A DNA stretch of 64,000 bases from Chamaecyparis obtusa (Eukaryota; Streptophyta; Pinopsida; Cupressales; Cupressaceae). Within the stretch, counting starts at the first letter, position 1. Every line of letters starts with the position of its first letter. The notes below the pieces were generated by a model. That model was not told where the DNA came from. It did no database searches and was given only the letters and a program-made list of their open reading frames with translations. The DNA is taken from positions 1,806,501-1,870,500 of the forward strand of contig BSBK01002933.1 in assembly GCA_027943335.1 (NCBI GenBank), in the 5' to 3' direction. Shown in pieces: positions 24,293 to 35,849 of this stretch. The position numbers and the translations under genes are program-made.

Positions 24293-24580
24293 ATCTAACA
24301 CTCTCTCTTCACGTCTTCATGGAAATACTCTCATCAATACCAACAACACTAGAAACCTTCTATCTTTCACTTGGTCTTGCAATTTCTCCCACTTTGAATA
24401 TAATGCAAAAGGAAACAAACACACATGAAATCTTCTTTATTTTACTATGAATCAACACAACACATCACTGACTTCTCCCCCTAAGGATTAGCTTCACTAT
24501 ATCAATTCAACCGTAAATATATTCACTGAAATACACTTGGATTGATGCATCTGCATCTTCTCTTAGTTTACAATAGATAG
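24293..24580 (-). other. 3' untranslated region of copia element C
   Basis: Between the polyprotein stop and the 3' LTR. The polypurine tract next to 24292 has decayed to GAAGAGAGAGTGTTAGAT on the minus strand. Nothing coding is seen. Confidence 0.55.
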
Positions 24581-27500
24581 GGGAATGAACCCTAGCTTAC
24601 CTCTTAGATATTGAAAAGCATCCTTAGGTAATGGATTTGTGAAAATATTAACGACATGTTTTTTACTTGGCACATACTCCAACTTTATTTCTTTCTCCTA
24701 TACCTTCTCTCTAAGAACATGATATTTAATAGCTATATGTTTAGTCTTAGAGTTCATCATTAGATTTTTAGAAATATTAATGGCACTTGTATTGTCACAA
24801 TAGATAACCACCGATTCAGTTACCTTTTCTTGTTTTACTTACAAAATATTTTGAATCTATACAACCGTGTACAATTAATGTAGTAACAACATATTTAGCT
24901 TCATGTCTATTGATTATGATATACAATTCTTCTTTTTTCTTTTCTAGTATACAAGCCTATCACCAAGAAAGAATGCACCACCACCAGTACTCTTCCTATC
25001 ATCAAAATTTCCTACCCAATTCGTATCAGTAAAGACATTTAATGAGAAATCACCTTTATGTTCCATAAAAAAGACCATAGTCTTCAGTTCCCTTAAGATA
25101 TCTAAATATCCTCTTCATAGTAATCAGATGTGATTCCTTCAAATTAGAAGAAAATTTGGCCACTAATCCAACTACCCGTGCAATGTCTGTTCTATTGTAC
25201 ACCACATAATGTAGCTTACTGATCATGGATCAATAAATAGTCTTATCCACTTCTTTAGTATCACCTTCTTTTGATAATTTGCAACTAGTTACCATAGGAG
25301 TAACTATCGGTTTTGAGTCTTCCAACCCAAATATTTTCAATATTTCTCTCACATACTTGGATTGACTGATGTATATACCTTATTTCAATTGTTGAACTTG
25401 CAATCCAATAAATAATTGATCTCACCTATCATAGACATCTTGAATTATTTTCTCATCTCATCAGCAAATGATCTACTCATTTCTTCATTACCACCAAATA
25501 TGATATCATCAACAAATATTTCTACAATCAGTAACCTATCATGTTTTTTAATCTTTAGATATATATTATTATTGTCACATGTCCTTGTTAAACCAATTTG
25601 AATAAGATAAGAGTGCAATCTCTCATACCATGCTCTAGGTTCTTTCTTTAATCCATATAAAGCTTTTTGTAATTTTCATACCTTGTTCTTACCTTCTTCA
25701 TTAGCAAATCCTTCCAATTGTTCAATGTATACTTCTTCCAATAAACCATTGAGAAAAGATGATTTTACATCCATTTGATATACTTTGAATCCTTTGTAAG
25801 AAGCATAAGCAAGTAATATCCTCACACCTTCAAGTCTATGCATATGTACAAATATTTTAGCATGGTCCATGCCTTCTTCCTATGCATATCCTTTATAGAC
25901 TAATCTTGTCTTATTCCTTATTACTTCACCTTCCTCATTCATCTTATTCCTAAAAATCCACTTAGTACAAATTACATTTTTGTCCACTGGTCTGGGTACT
26001 AATGTACAGGTCTTATTCTTCTCAATCTATTATAATTATTCATCCATAACCTTCAACCAATCATTATCTTTTAATATATCTTTTATAGTTTTAGGCTCAA
26101 GTTTAGATAATAAACATGTACATTCTCTTGCTTTGTTTCTTGTCAAAACACCAACATTTCTATCACCAATAATTTGATTAGGTGAATGATTCAGTTTAAC
26201 ATACCTTGGCAATATTGATGCTGATTTTAGAGTACCATCAACTACTTGTACTGGTTCTTGTTCATTAAATTGTCTTTCCATTGGTTTATCTGCAGTTTCC
26301 TATTCCACCAGTTGTACATATACAAACCCATGATGATCATCTAATTCTTTATTGCTAGATTCATCATTTTTTTGAAAGAATTCATCTACTCTCACATTAG
26401 CACTTTCGACTATCTTGTTTGTTCTCTTATTTAAACACTTATAAAATTTTCTCTTTATGGAATATCCCATGAATATTCCCTCATCACTTCTTGGATCAAA
26501 CTTTCTTGAATGTTCATATCTTTCTATGTAACATCTACTTCCAAAGATTTTGAAATAACTTACACTAGGAGATTGACCATGCCACAAATCATAAGGAGTT
26601 TTGTTTGAGCCTTTCTTTAATTGAACTCTATTCAATATGGAAACAACAATACTTACTACTTCTCTCAAAAATATTTATGAAACACCTTTTTGAATCATCA
26701 AATTCCTAGCACAATCAATGATAGATCTGTTTCTTCTTTCAACAATTCCATTTTTTTGAGGTGTCCTATGAGCTGACATTTGCCTTTTGATTCCCTATTA
26801 TTCACAATATGAAATAAACTCATGTGAAGTGAATTCACCTCTTCTATAAGATCTAAGACATTTTATGGTCTTACTGGTCTCCTTTTCCACTTTATCTTTG
26901 TAGATCTTCAACATGTAGAAAGGTTTTGAATTATCCTTAAGAAAAATAACCCACATCATTCTAGAATAGTCATCAACAAGAAACATAAACTATCTATCAC
27001 CATAATAACTTCAAGTTCTCATTGGACTACACATATCGGTATGAACCAAATCTAAGATACTTTTAAAAAAGTAATTTTTATTGATAAAACTTGAATTAGT
27101 TAACTTCCCAAGCTGATATTCTTTGCACATCACATTTTCTAGTTTCACTAGGCTAGGAAAACCTCTTACTATCTTCATCTTACTAACTTTGACTAGGTTA
27201 TCAAAATTAACATGAGAAAACCTTTTATGCTATAACCAACAATCTTCTACCTAAGCAATCAGACAACTCTTAACAATAGAATTCAGATGGAACAAGTTGC
27301 CTCGTGTTTGTTCACGGATAAAAATTAATTCTCTTGATTTCTCAATGATCCTACACATACCTTCATTGAACTCCAATCTATATCATTTATTGTTTAACTG
27401 TGAAAAACTCAACAAGTTGCATCTTAAACCATCGACCTAGTAAACATCATCACAATTTGTCTTATCATTTAAAGCAATGGAACCTTTACCTTTCACCATA

Positions 27501-28560
27501 CATGGAGCATCATTACCAAATCTCACAAACTACCATCACATTCCTCCATCTTAATGAATCTGTTTCTGTCACCGGTCATGTGATGAGTACATCCATTGTC
27601 AATAATCCAATCACCACTATTATTCAAGTTATATACTAATGATTTTTCACTTTCTTCTGAGGGTTCTTGCTTCACTACAAGAAAAGATAATTTCCTCTCC
27701 ATCTCTACCATTCGATCCTTCATCAGTGACACCTTTCTCAGCAAGGTAACATGCCTTCTTATTCTTGTCCTTGAATCTCCTTGGCTTAGCCTTCCTATCA
27801 TTGTAAAGACATCTAGAGGCTATGTGTCCAATCTTATTACATGTAAAACATTTCAAAGGTAGCTTACCTTTATATTTACCTTTTCCTCTAGGCCTTTTTT
27901 TTTGCAAACAATACTTCCAATACTTCCCGCTCTCTTTCTTCAAACATGATAGATTCATAATCATTAAAGTAAAATGTTGAAGAGCTGTTAGATATTTCTT
28001 TTCCTTTCTTAGAAGGTGCAATAGACAATGATGACTCGAATGCAACTTCCACTTTAGGCATACTATTGTCATAATTTCTCAATTAAAATACAATCAACTT
28101 TCCTATTAAAGCCTCAAGGGTAACAATAAAAATTCCTAGAGATTCGATCTCTTGTGTAGCTAACACTCTAATAGAATATTGAGGTAAAAGAGTTCTTAAT
28201 AATTTTCTTAACACATCTTCCTTAGGAAGATTACCTCCAACACCTCTAATAGAAGAGACAACCTCTTTGATTATTTGACTATATTTCTCAATGTTCTCAT
28301 TTTCTTCCATTCTCATTTCATCACATCTTCCTCTTAATCTATCATCTTTTTCCTTCTGCACATGTGGATCTCCACAATAGACGGTTCTCAACTTCTCCCA
28401 CATTTCATTTTCAATATATAGATCTTTTACATTTATAAATTCAACATCTGAAAGGGTACTTTCTATGGCTTCCATAGTCATAGTGTGTTCTTGTCTGATC
28501 CTCAACTGATCTACATTCAAGACTCCTGAATGGATAGTATTTTTAGTAACCACATGATCC
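24580..28560 (-). pseudogene. Ty1/copia polyprotein (gag-PR-IN-RT-RH) of element C, heavily mutated
   Basis: Read from 28553 leftwards. The gag UBN2-type domain comes first ('MWEKLRTVYCGD', 'NIEKYSQIIKEVVSSI'), then an intact zinc knuckle 'CFTCNKIGHIASRC' near 27830. The protease has the altered active site 'WIIDNGCTHHM' (DSG to DNG) near 27590. The pre-integrase zinc region lies at 27100-27240. In the integrase core 'FLVDDYSRMMW' is kept, but the second catalytic aspartate is lost ('LRSYRRGEF' where LRSDRGGEF is usual). RT keeps 'YQMDVKSSFLNG' and the 'FVDDIIFGG' box near 25500. RNase H ends 'HVVNIFTNPLPK' near 24640. Domain order proves copia. Several frameshifts and stops mean no function. 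Confidence 0.9.
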
Positions 28561-28717
28561 CAATACTAATCACCCATACCTTTGAGGTATAACTTCATTC
28601 AACCACACCATACCGAATAGTTCTATATTGTGAATTTAGGACCTTCCTTTCACATCATCTTTGGATTTTTGCCTCAAGCTATTAAGATTTACCAAAATAG
28701 AGGAAATTAGCTCTAAT
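28561..28717 (-). other. 5' leader of copia element C up to the interrupted primer site
   Basis: The leader ends 'gctcTAAT' at 28717, where the TIR element begins. The remaining primer-site bases resume at 38517 with TGATACCAAT just before the 5' LTR. The rejoined plus-strand sequence is gctcTGATaccaat, complementary to an initiator-Met primer site. Confidence 0.8.
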
Positions 28718-29310
28718 GGGTATGTGTAGGATCATGGTATACCAAACTATGGCCTTAAGTGGCAATGAAAAATAAGAAAATTGGGGCTAGCCAACTTGAC
28801 GTAAAAAGTTGAACATCTTATCAACCTTATGTGGAAAAGTTGTAAGAATAGAATCTATAGGAAATTGAATGTAGTTTCTAAACTACTAGCCCTTGTCTGA
28901 AAAAAAATTAATTTAATTGTTCAAAATTTTAGATTTCAATGCAGTAGTACAAAAATTTTAGGGAAAAGATAAAAAATACATGTATGTTTGATCACTTTAA
29001 TCACAATCAAATGATGATATATTTTCCCAAGATTATAGATATAAGTAGTAGACTCATGCGATGTGACACATATTTTTTTGTAATTTTTTGCCAAATAAAT
29101 AATTAATTATGAATTTTCTACTACAACTTTTTCAGAATAAAAAAACTCTCATGTTTGACCACCTTAACTAATTCTAAACTTTAAAAAATTGAAAACTTTT
29201 TGTTTTCTTATAGTAGCCGAAGCATAGAATGTGACACATGTTTCAGCTTTCAAAAGGGTTAAACAATTTGAAAGTTATAGTTTTTTTTCAATTAGTATGT
29301 CAATTACGAC

Positions 29311-29900
29311 TTTAAAGATAAATCAATTAAAAAATAAGTAATAATTACTTATTGAACTCAAAATATGATAGCAATTATATTGATGGAAAGCTGATAACGT
29401 CTTTAAGAAACCCTTTTTGTTTCATCAATTTTAGGTGAAAAAATAGTCATCAGCTACATGGTCGAAGTCTCGAGATCAAAACAAATCTCCTAAACATGCC
29501 TAATGGGTTGACCATTCATATTTGGCATTGCCCAAGGAAAATACCAAGCCTAATCGGATATCCAAAAATTTTGGATATCCGATAATATCAGATATCCAAA
29601 AATTCCTGCCTAATTCAAAATTTCATTTGGGCTCATTTTTCCAATTTCAAGTTACATATTAAATTGTATTTTTTTTATGTTAATTTATAAATTGAGTTAA
29701 GTATTTTTTTCAATTTTAAGTTATATATTAAAAATTATTATTTTTAATATTAATATTAAATAATAATAGCATAACATTAGTATTATAATATATTTTTATG
29801 TTAGTATTGTATTATATTATTATTATTTATTTCTCTATTGTATAATAATATAATATTAACTTATTAAATATTTATATTATATGTTCAATATTATACCTAA
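29311..29900. other. Subterminal left region of element E with GGATATCC palindromes
   Basis: Non-coding. It contains CGGATATCCAAAA, one A, TTTTGGATATCCG at 29555-29581 (13-base perfect arms), another GATATCC at 29591-29597, and ACATGCCTAAT at 29494-29504, whose complement occurs at 38363-38373. AT-rich sequence follows to 29880. Confidence 0.7.
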
Positions 29901-29901
29901 G

Positions 29902-29942
29902 GGAGAGAGAGAGAGAGTAGGAGAGAGAGAGAAGGGGAAGGG

Positions 29943-30012
<70 letters not shown>
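29902..30012. repeat. (GA)n microsatellite
   Basis: A long GAGAGA tract, interrupted near 29918-29946 by TA, GG and AAGGGG variants, then pure to 30012. The long ERERER ORF on the plus strand here is just this repeat. Confidence 0.95.
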
Positions 30013-30017
<5 letters not shown>

Positions 30018-30027
30018 TGTTGTATTG

Positions 30028-30458
30028 AAGTGTCCCCAAGGTGCACTAAGCACGATGGGAAAGCAATCTTTCGAGGCTCATATCTTGAACCCCGTGAGAG
30101 GTATCAGTGAACCGTGAGATGCTATAGGATCACATTTTTGAGGCCTACAATAACCTCTCTCCATTCTGGGAGATTCAAATTTGTTTGAATTTGGCATGCC
30201 AATCTTGCTTGATGCCAAAACTTGCTATGAGGGTTAGTTGAAAGTTGCACCACTGGGTTTCTTCCAAACTATTCATCCTAACACTGAATGGACTGCACCA
30301 TTAGCTCTGATTGGGCGGGTAAATGCTAGTGACAACCCCATTTTGACCACTAAATTAGTAGAATGTTCACGACCATGCTGGATCAAAGTGTCCCCAAGGT
30401 GCACTAAGCACGATTGGGCAACGATCTTTCAAGGCTCATATCTCAGACCCCGTGAGAG
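30028..30458. repeat. Two copies of a 73-base block at 358-base spacing
   Basis: A block beginning AAGTGTCCCCAAGGTGCACT and ending CCCCGTGAGAGG occurs at 30028-30100 and again at 30386-30458 with few differences. This is consistent with one and a bit units of a 358-base tandem or satellite-like repeat. No gene is seen. Confidence 0.8.
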
Positions 30459-31226
30459 GAATGGATTGGTGGAAGATGAGTTGACCAAAATTGGTAGATT
30501 GGTGGAACATAGTAGATGAACCATATTAAGATGTTATATGGTGTTATAATCAAGGTGGAAGACCTATTTCAATTTTTGACAAGATGGAGGCTCTAGGTAC
30601 ACTGAGAGGCCTAGAATGGAGTTGGATCCAAGAGAAGTTGGGATGAGAGGTTAGAGGAATTGAACTTGTTCAAAATGTCGAATGTGTTGGTTCTCTAAAG
30701 TTAGAGCACTCTATTTGACCCTTGAGTTGAGACTAACTCCTGGAGTAGATTCCAAGATGCTTATAGAATGCTCAAGTTGAGTTGGGTTCCATGAGGGGAT
30801 AGTAGAGGGCTTTGCATCAGATTTTCTTGGTTGACAACATCAAATACACATGAATACAATGTAGCACATAAATTTTGAATTCACTTAAATGATGAATTAC
30901 ACATGTGGACACATGTAGCACATAAAGTGTACACATAAATTTTATTAAGTCATGAAGCATACATGTAGCACATAGATTATAAAGCATACCACATGAATTC
31001 ACTTAAGTCATGCACGTAGCCCATACAAATGAATTTAGGTTATGAAGAATGTACTTGAATATACATGAATATACTTGAGGCATAAATCATACACATGAGT
31101 ACATACACACAAGCATATTTACATATTAACAACGAATAAATGAATACACAATTAACAAATTGGATCAAATATCAAGTTTCATATATCAAAATGAACAATA
31201 ATTCAATACATATTAACATGTCAACA
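30459..31226. other. No recognised gene
   Basis: Non-coding. Part of it (30840-31100) is a degenerate repeat of ACATGTAGCACATAAA-like phrases. Confidence 0.45.
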
Positions 31227-31240
31227 TATCTATATACAAT

Positions 31241-33699
31241 AGGATTTGTCAAAAGCATACGACAAGGTTGATTGAGACTTTTTGAAGGCTGGTTTGGAGG
31301 CTTTTGGTTTCAATAAGAGAAGCAGAGGTCTCATTCATTGTCTTGTATCTTTGGCCACCTTCTCGATGCTGGTGAATGGATCTCCTACCCCCTTCTTCAA
31401 ATCTTCGAGAGGTCTTAGACAAGGTGATCTCCTATCTCCTATCTTATTTATTATTATGGCTGAATGTTTGGGTAGATATATTGGTTGTTTGGTCAAAAAA
31501 GGTGAATTGATCGGCCTTCAACCTTCCTCAAAAGAGAAAATCTTCTCTCACTAGTAGTTTGTGGACAATTCTATAGTCATGGGGGAAGCCTCACTCAAAA
31601 ATGGTAAAAATATCAAAAAAGCTTTAGACAATTATGGTGCTGCTACTGGATAGATTATAAATTGGAACAAGAGTTCTATTTGTTTTATCAATGTTCCTAA
31701 GTGAAGGCTAGAAAAGATTAAAAGGGTGATGGGCTGTGAGGTGGGTTGTCTTCTAGGATCCTACTTAGGGTTACCTCTTTGTCTTGATCCTCCAGATTCT
31801 TTTTGGAGCTCGATGATTGATAAATTCCACAGGAATTTGGCTGGTTGGAAGGGAGCTCTTCTTAGCCAGGCTAGTAAAATTCGTGTACTAAAAGCTACTC
31901 TCCAAAGCATCCCTCTCTATTCTCTAAGTATCTTTAAAATCCCTAGGAATTTTGCGGATTCTATTGAGAAAATTCAAAAGAACTTCCTTTGGTTTGGCAT
32001 GGAGAAAAAGAAGAGAATGACTCTCATTGCTTGGGATAAGGTTTGCAAACTAGTTAATAAGGGGGGTTTAGGTTTGCAAAGATTAAGAAGTATGAATAAT
32101 TTTCTTCTGGCTAAGCTTCTTTGGAGATTGTTCAATACCCCGAGAGAATGTAGTACTATATGGCATAAAAAATATAAGAAGGACAACAATAATTTCCAAA
32201 ATTTTATGAATCAAGATACTTTGCAAGGTGGCTCTGTCATTTGGAATAATGCTTTGAAAAATAAGTTGTTGATTAATAAGGGTATGAAATGGAAGGTTGG
32301 AAATGGAAAGACTATTCTCTTTTGAGATGATGAATGGCTTTTGGATCATCCTCTTAGTTCTAATTCTAACTAGAAGGATAGGATGTTGCAATGTAAGTTA
32401 GCCTTTGGATCTCATGTGTCTGATTATTGGGAAGGGGATAGCTAGATTGACTTGTCTAGGGTGGATCCCTCTCTTAGAAGTTTGAACAAAATTTTGAATG
32501 TTGTCTTTCTGATTGATGAAGATGATACTTTGATCTGGAGATATAATTCTAATTGTTTTTTCTCAGTCTCCCCTTTGCATAACCAGAATTATGAGAACTG
32601 CCTAGAACCTTGTTGGGTGAAAGCTTGGTTTAAAGGACTAACCCCTAAAATTAATGTTTTTTTTTTCTGGATCTTATTGCAGGATAAGATTTTGACTATT
32701 GACAATTTGCGGAAAAGGGGCTTATGCTTAACCAATAGGTGTTGTCTATGCAAGAATGATGAGGAGACTATCAATCATATGACTATTCATTGTGCCTATG
32801 TCCGAAGAATCTAGGAGAAGTTTTTGAATCTGATGAATATGGAATGGGTCTTTCCAGAGAGCATAGAGGTTTTATTTACTTTGTGGAGGTCTACTACTAA
32901 TAATAGCATAATGATTTCTATTTGGAACTTTATTTTACCCTGCATATGATGGGGTGTTTGGAAAGAAAGGAATGATAGGATTTTTAGAAATAAGGAGTCT
33001 AGTTGTATATTGATCTTCTATAAAATCAAGAGAGCCTTGATGGAAAATATATGTCTAACTAAAAAATTTTAGGAACCTAAAGATGCTTGGGAGGTTATAG
33101 TCTTCAAGAATTGGAAGTTAGATGGTATGAAGGATCAGAAAATCAAGAGGAATTTGAGAAATGAGGCCCGTTGGGACTGTGCTCCTAGTGATTGGATGAA
33201 AATCAATTTAGGCAGTGCCTCCAAGGGTAACTCAGGGATAGCTAGTTGTGGTATTGTTATCAAAGATGAAAATGGGATTTGCAAAGATGCTAAGGAAATT
33301 CCTATTGGTTTCAACTCTAATCATGTTGCCAAGGCCAGTGCTGCTTTTTATGGTCTTATGCTGGCTAAGATGAAAAAATATAGGAAAGTGTGGGTTGAAG
33401 GGGATTCCCTTAATATTATTAAATGCCTTAATAATGATGCGACCCCCTCATGGAAAATATGTAATATCATTAAAAAAGCAAAAAGTTTAATAAAGGCATT
33501 TGATGTTTGTGTCATTACCCATAACTATAGGGAGACCAACTTAGCTGCTAACTGGGCAACTAATGTGGTTCGTATAAGTCAAGCAGATATTGAATGGGAT
33601 GACTAGACTGTCCTTCCCTTTCAAGGGTCATCATTAATCGATAGGGACCAATTTCAAAGCAGGAAAAAAATCCTCAATGAAGATTACATTAATGTTTAA
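31241..33699 (+). pseudogene. LINE ORF2 fragment: RT, zf-RVT and RNase H
   Basis: The order is RT palm from 'DLSKAYDKVD' (31243 on), 'GSPTPFFKSSRGLRQGDLLS' (31378-31437), the catalytic box altered to FVDN (FADD-type, near 31558-31569), 'GSYLGLPL', then zf-RVT 'LTPKINVFFFWILLQDKILT' and 'CCLCKNDEETINHM' (32639-32800). An RVT_3-type RNase H domain follows (33180-33600). RNase H has lost the first Asp ('INLGSASKGN') and the last ('AANWATN' where AADW is usual) but keeps 'VEGDS'. The ORF ends TAA at 33697-33699. About ten internal stops, such as TGA for Trp at 31291 and a double TAG before FVDN, make it non-functional. Confidence 0.88.
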
Positions 33700-33883
33700 T
33701 AATTGCAAGGATCCATGTGAAGGAGTTGTTTGACCTAGTTGTGATCATGATGTGACTCTTGCCTTTAATTTGCATGTTTTATGGGTTTTTTTAGGCATTA
33801 GAGGGCACAATTGTGATTACAAGTTAAAGAAATAGGGTTTTGTGAGAAACTTCGAGATAAGGAAAAATTGTAGAAGAAAATCC

Positions 33884-35640
33884 ATGGGAGGATGCAAGAA
33901 GAGGTCTAAGCCAAGAAATTGCAAGGAATGTAATCAAAATCCAGAGGTTTAGAATATTGTGAAGAATGGGGGTGTGGTAGATTATTTAGAGAGGCTGCAT
34001 GGTAATAAACCTTTTGTTACCAGACGGTTCCTTAAAACTTGGAAGAAGGGTAAAATCATGGTGGGTACGCAGTATATGGAGGTAACAAAGGAGATCATCA
34101 CTGAGGCCACGGGTCTTAAAATTGAAAAAATCAATTTCTACAGAGATGGGAAGGTTTCAAACAAAGCCCTTGAGGTTTTTGTGGAGACAGAGCAGGAAAG
34201 GAAAAGAATGGTGAAGATTGACAACTCCTACTTTAGTCCTAAGTGTATCTCTTAGCCATGGAGGTTGGTTCTTTTTGTTCTTATTAGCTACATTACGCTA
34301 GATGGGAGGTACACTAAAATCTATAATCATCATCTTATCTTGTTCAATCATTTTATACATGGAATTAAAGTTAATTTCCCCTTTTACCTTTTGAGCTCCC
34401 TAGATACTACCATTAATAGTTTGCAGAAGGATCTTGAGGGTGACCATGCTTGTCATGAAGGTTTAATGGTTTTAATTTATGATGTGTTAAAATCCAAAAA
34501 GGTTGAGAGGTCTCGGTTTAATAGGAAGGCTCTTGAGGAGTATGACACTGATGGAAAGGACTCAGAGAAGGCCTATGTGGAGGATACAAAAGATGAAGAG
34601 GTTGAATATGTTCAACCCAAAAAACCCTCCAAACAATGTGGCTCTTTGTCCAAGATTAAAAAAAGGAAGGAAAAGATTGAAGATTTTGTCATGGAAATGG
34701 AGACAGAGGAGGAGGAAAGTAGGGATGACAGTGTGAAGGGGAAGGGTAAAAAAGAAATGGAGACTATTGGGAGCCGCACCAGAGCCAAGAATAAGAAAAA
34801 TAAGGTGGGTAAGAGGGTGGTTATTTCCACTGATGATGATTCCTTCTCACATGAGAATGTTAAGGAAAAATAGGATAAGATGTCGGAGAATGAATCCAAT
34901 ATGGGGGATTATGATAATGTAGACCAAAATGTGTTGGTGGATGAGAATATCATGTAGGATATTGCATAGGATGTGGCCAATATTGAGAAGGACATAGCAG
35001 ATGATGACAGGGTAGGGCGGGGAGCTCTCAGGAGGATACAACATGTGTGAATAAGGCCTTTGATAATTTGGGTTGTACTACTTTCTTCAATAACCTAAGC
35101 TCAATGAAAAATGACATCAATACTATGAAAAACCAAATTCAGTATTTTCAATGGGAGGTTGGGCTCTTGGCAAGATGAATTTGGGTGATAAGACTATGGG
35201 ATAGAGTATTGATGAGCTGAAGGAGGTTATTGGTAACACTGAGGGGTTTTTGATTCTGATGAAGAAAGTTCAAATAATGGAGAACAAAATGAAAGAGGTG
35301 GACAATGCTTTGAAATGAGGGAATTTTCTCAAGAGGATGGATAAAATGGAGAGCAGTATTGTGTGACTGGAGAAGACTATTGGCAATATTACTGAGCAGA
35401 GTTTCTCCATCCTTAAGGCCTCGATTGATCATGTCAAAATATTGGTCGATAAGATGGAATGGGGTAAAGGGGAGCAGGCACCCAAGAAGTTCAAGGAGGG
35501 TCAAGGGCTTAGTAAGAGGACTAGATTGAGCTTCAAAAAGTTGGAGATCAACAACAACAAATATTTGAAGGAGCTTAAGGTTTCCTCAAAAAATATGTAG
35601 ATGCTAGCTGATCAGGTAGCTAAACTTATGAAGACTATCT
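33884..35640 (+). pseudogene. LINE-associated third ORF: plant-transposon-type domain, charged linker, coiled coil
   Basis: ATG at 33884 (MGGCKKRSKPRNCKECNQNPEV), 184 bases after the RNase H stop. One frame holds to about 35047 with stops near 33950, 34253, 34871, 34954 and 34966. A frameshift follows and coiled-coil coding continues to about 35640. The N-terminus is Cys/Lys-rich, possibly CxxC zinc-binding. Then comes a domain with 'VTRRFLKTWKKGKIMVGTQY', 'EATGLKIEKINFYRDG' and 'YTKIYNHHLILFNHFIHG', resembling the plant transposon-protein type (PF20167). A Glu/Lys-rich low-complexity stretch follows (34540-34870), then heptad-like 'MKKVQIMENKMKEVDNAL'. It is not a known LINE ORF1 (no RRM or CCHC array). 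It could aid RNA binding, but that is a guess. Confidence 0.6.
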
Positions 35641-35849
35641 AGCTGTCTTTTTGTTGTCCTCTTCTTTCTATTTTTTGGAGGGCTTGTCTATTTTTTGGTG
35701 TTTCTTTGTTGTGTTGTTGCACTGTTTCTACTGGACTTTTAATGATTATGTTGTAATTTTGATGTAAAATGTTTCGAGTCCTTTCAAAACCCAATTTTAC
35801 ATAATCAAAACTTATCTAGATTATACAATGTGGCATATGCCATCTCAAA

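Larger units (their letters stand above)
31241..35812 (+). mobile_element. 5'-truncated L1-like LINE with an extra downstream ORF
   Basis: It starts inside the RT domain and ends in a LINE-like tail ('gagtcctttcaaaaccc' near 35776-35793, then ataatcaaaa). A candidate target duplication flanks the whole unit: TATCTATATACAAT at 31227-31240 and TATCTAGATTATACAAT at 35813-35829, identical except for a 3-base gap. The duplication spans both the RT/RNase H ORF and the later ORF, so they were probably inserted together. 5' truncation is typical of LINEs. Confidence 0.75.

Noticed and set aside
29881..30117. ORF rich in Arg-Glu repeats
   Set aside because: It is the (GA)n microsatellite read in one frame.
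34612..34899. Minus-strand ORF rich in Ser, Phe and Leu
   Set aside because: Antisense of the Glu/Lys-rich linker of the LINE-associated ORF.
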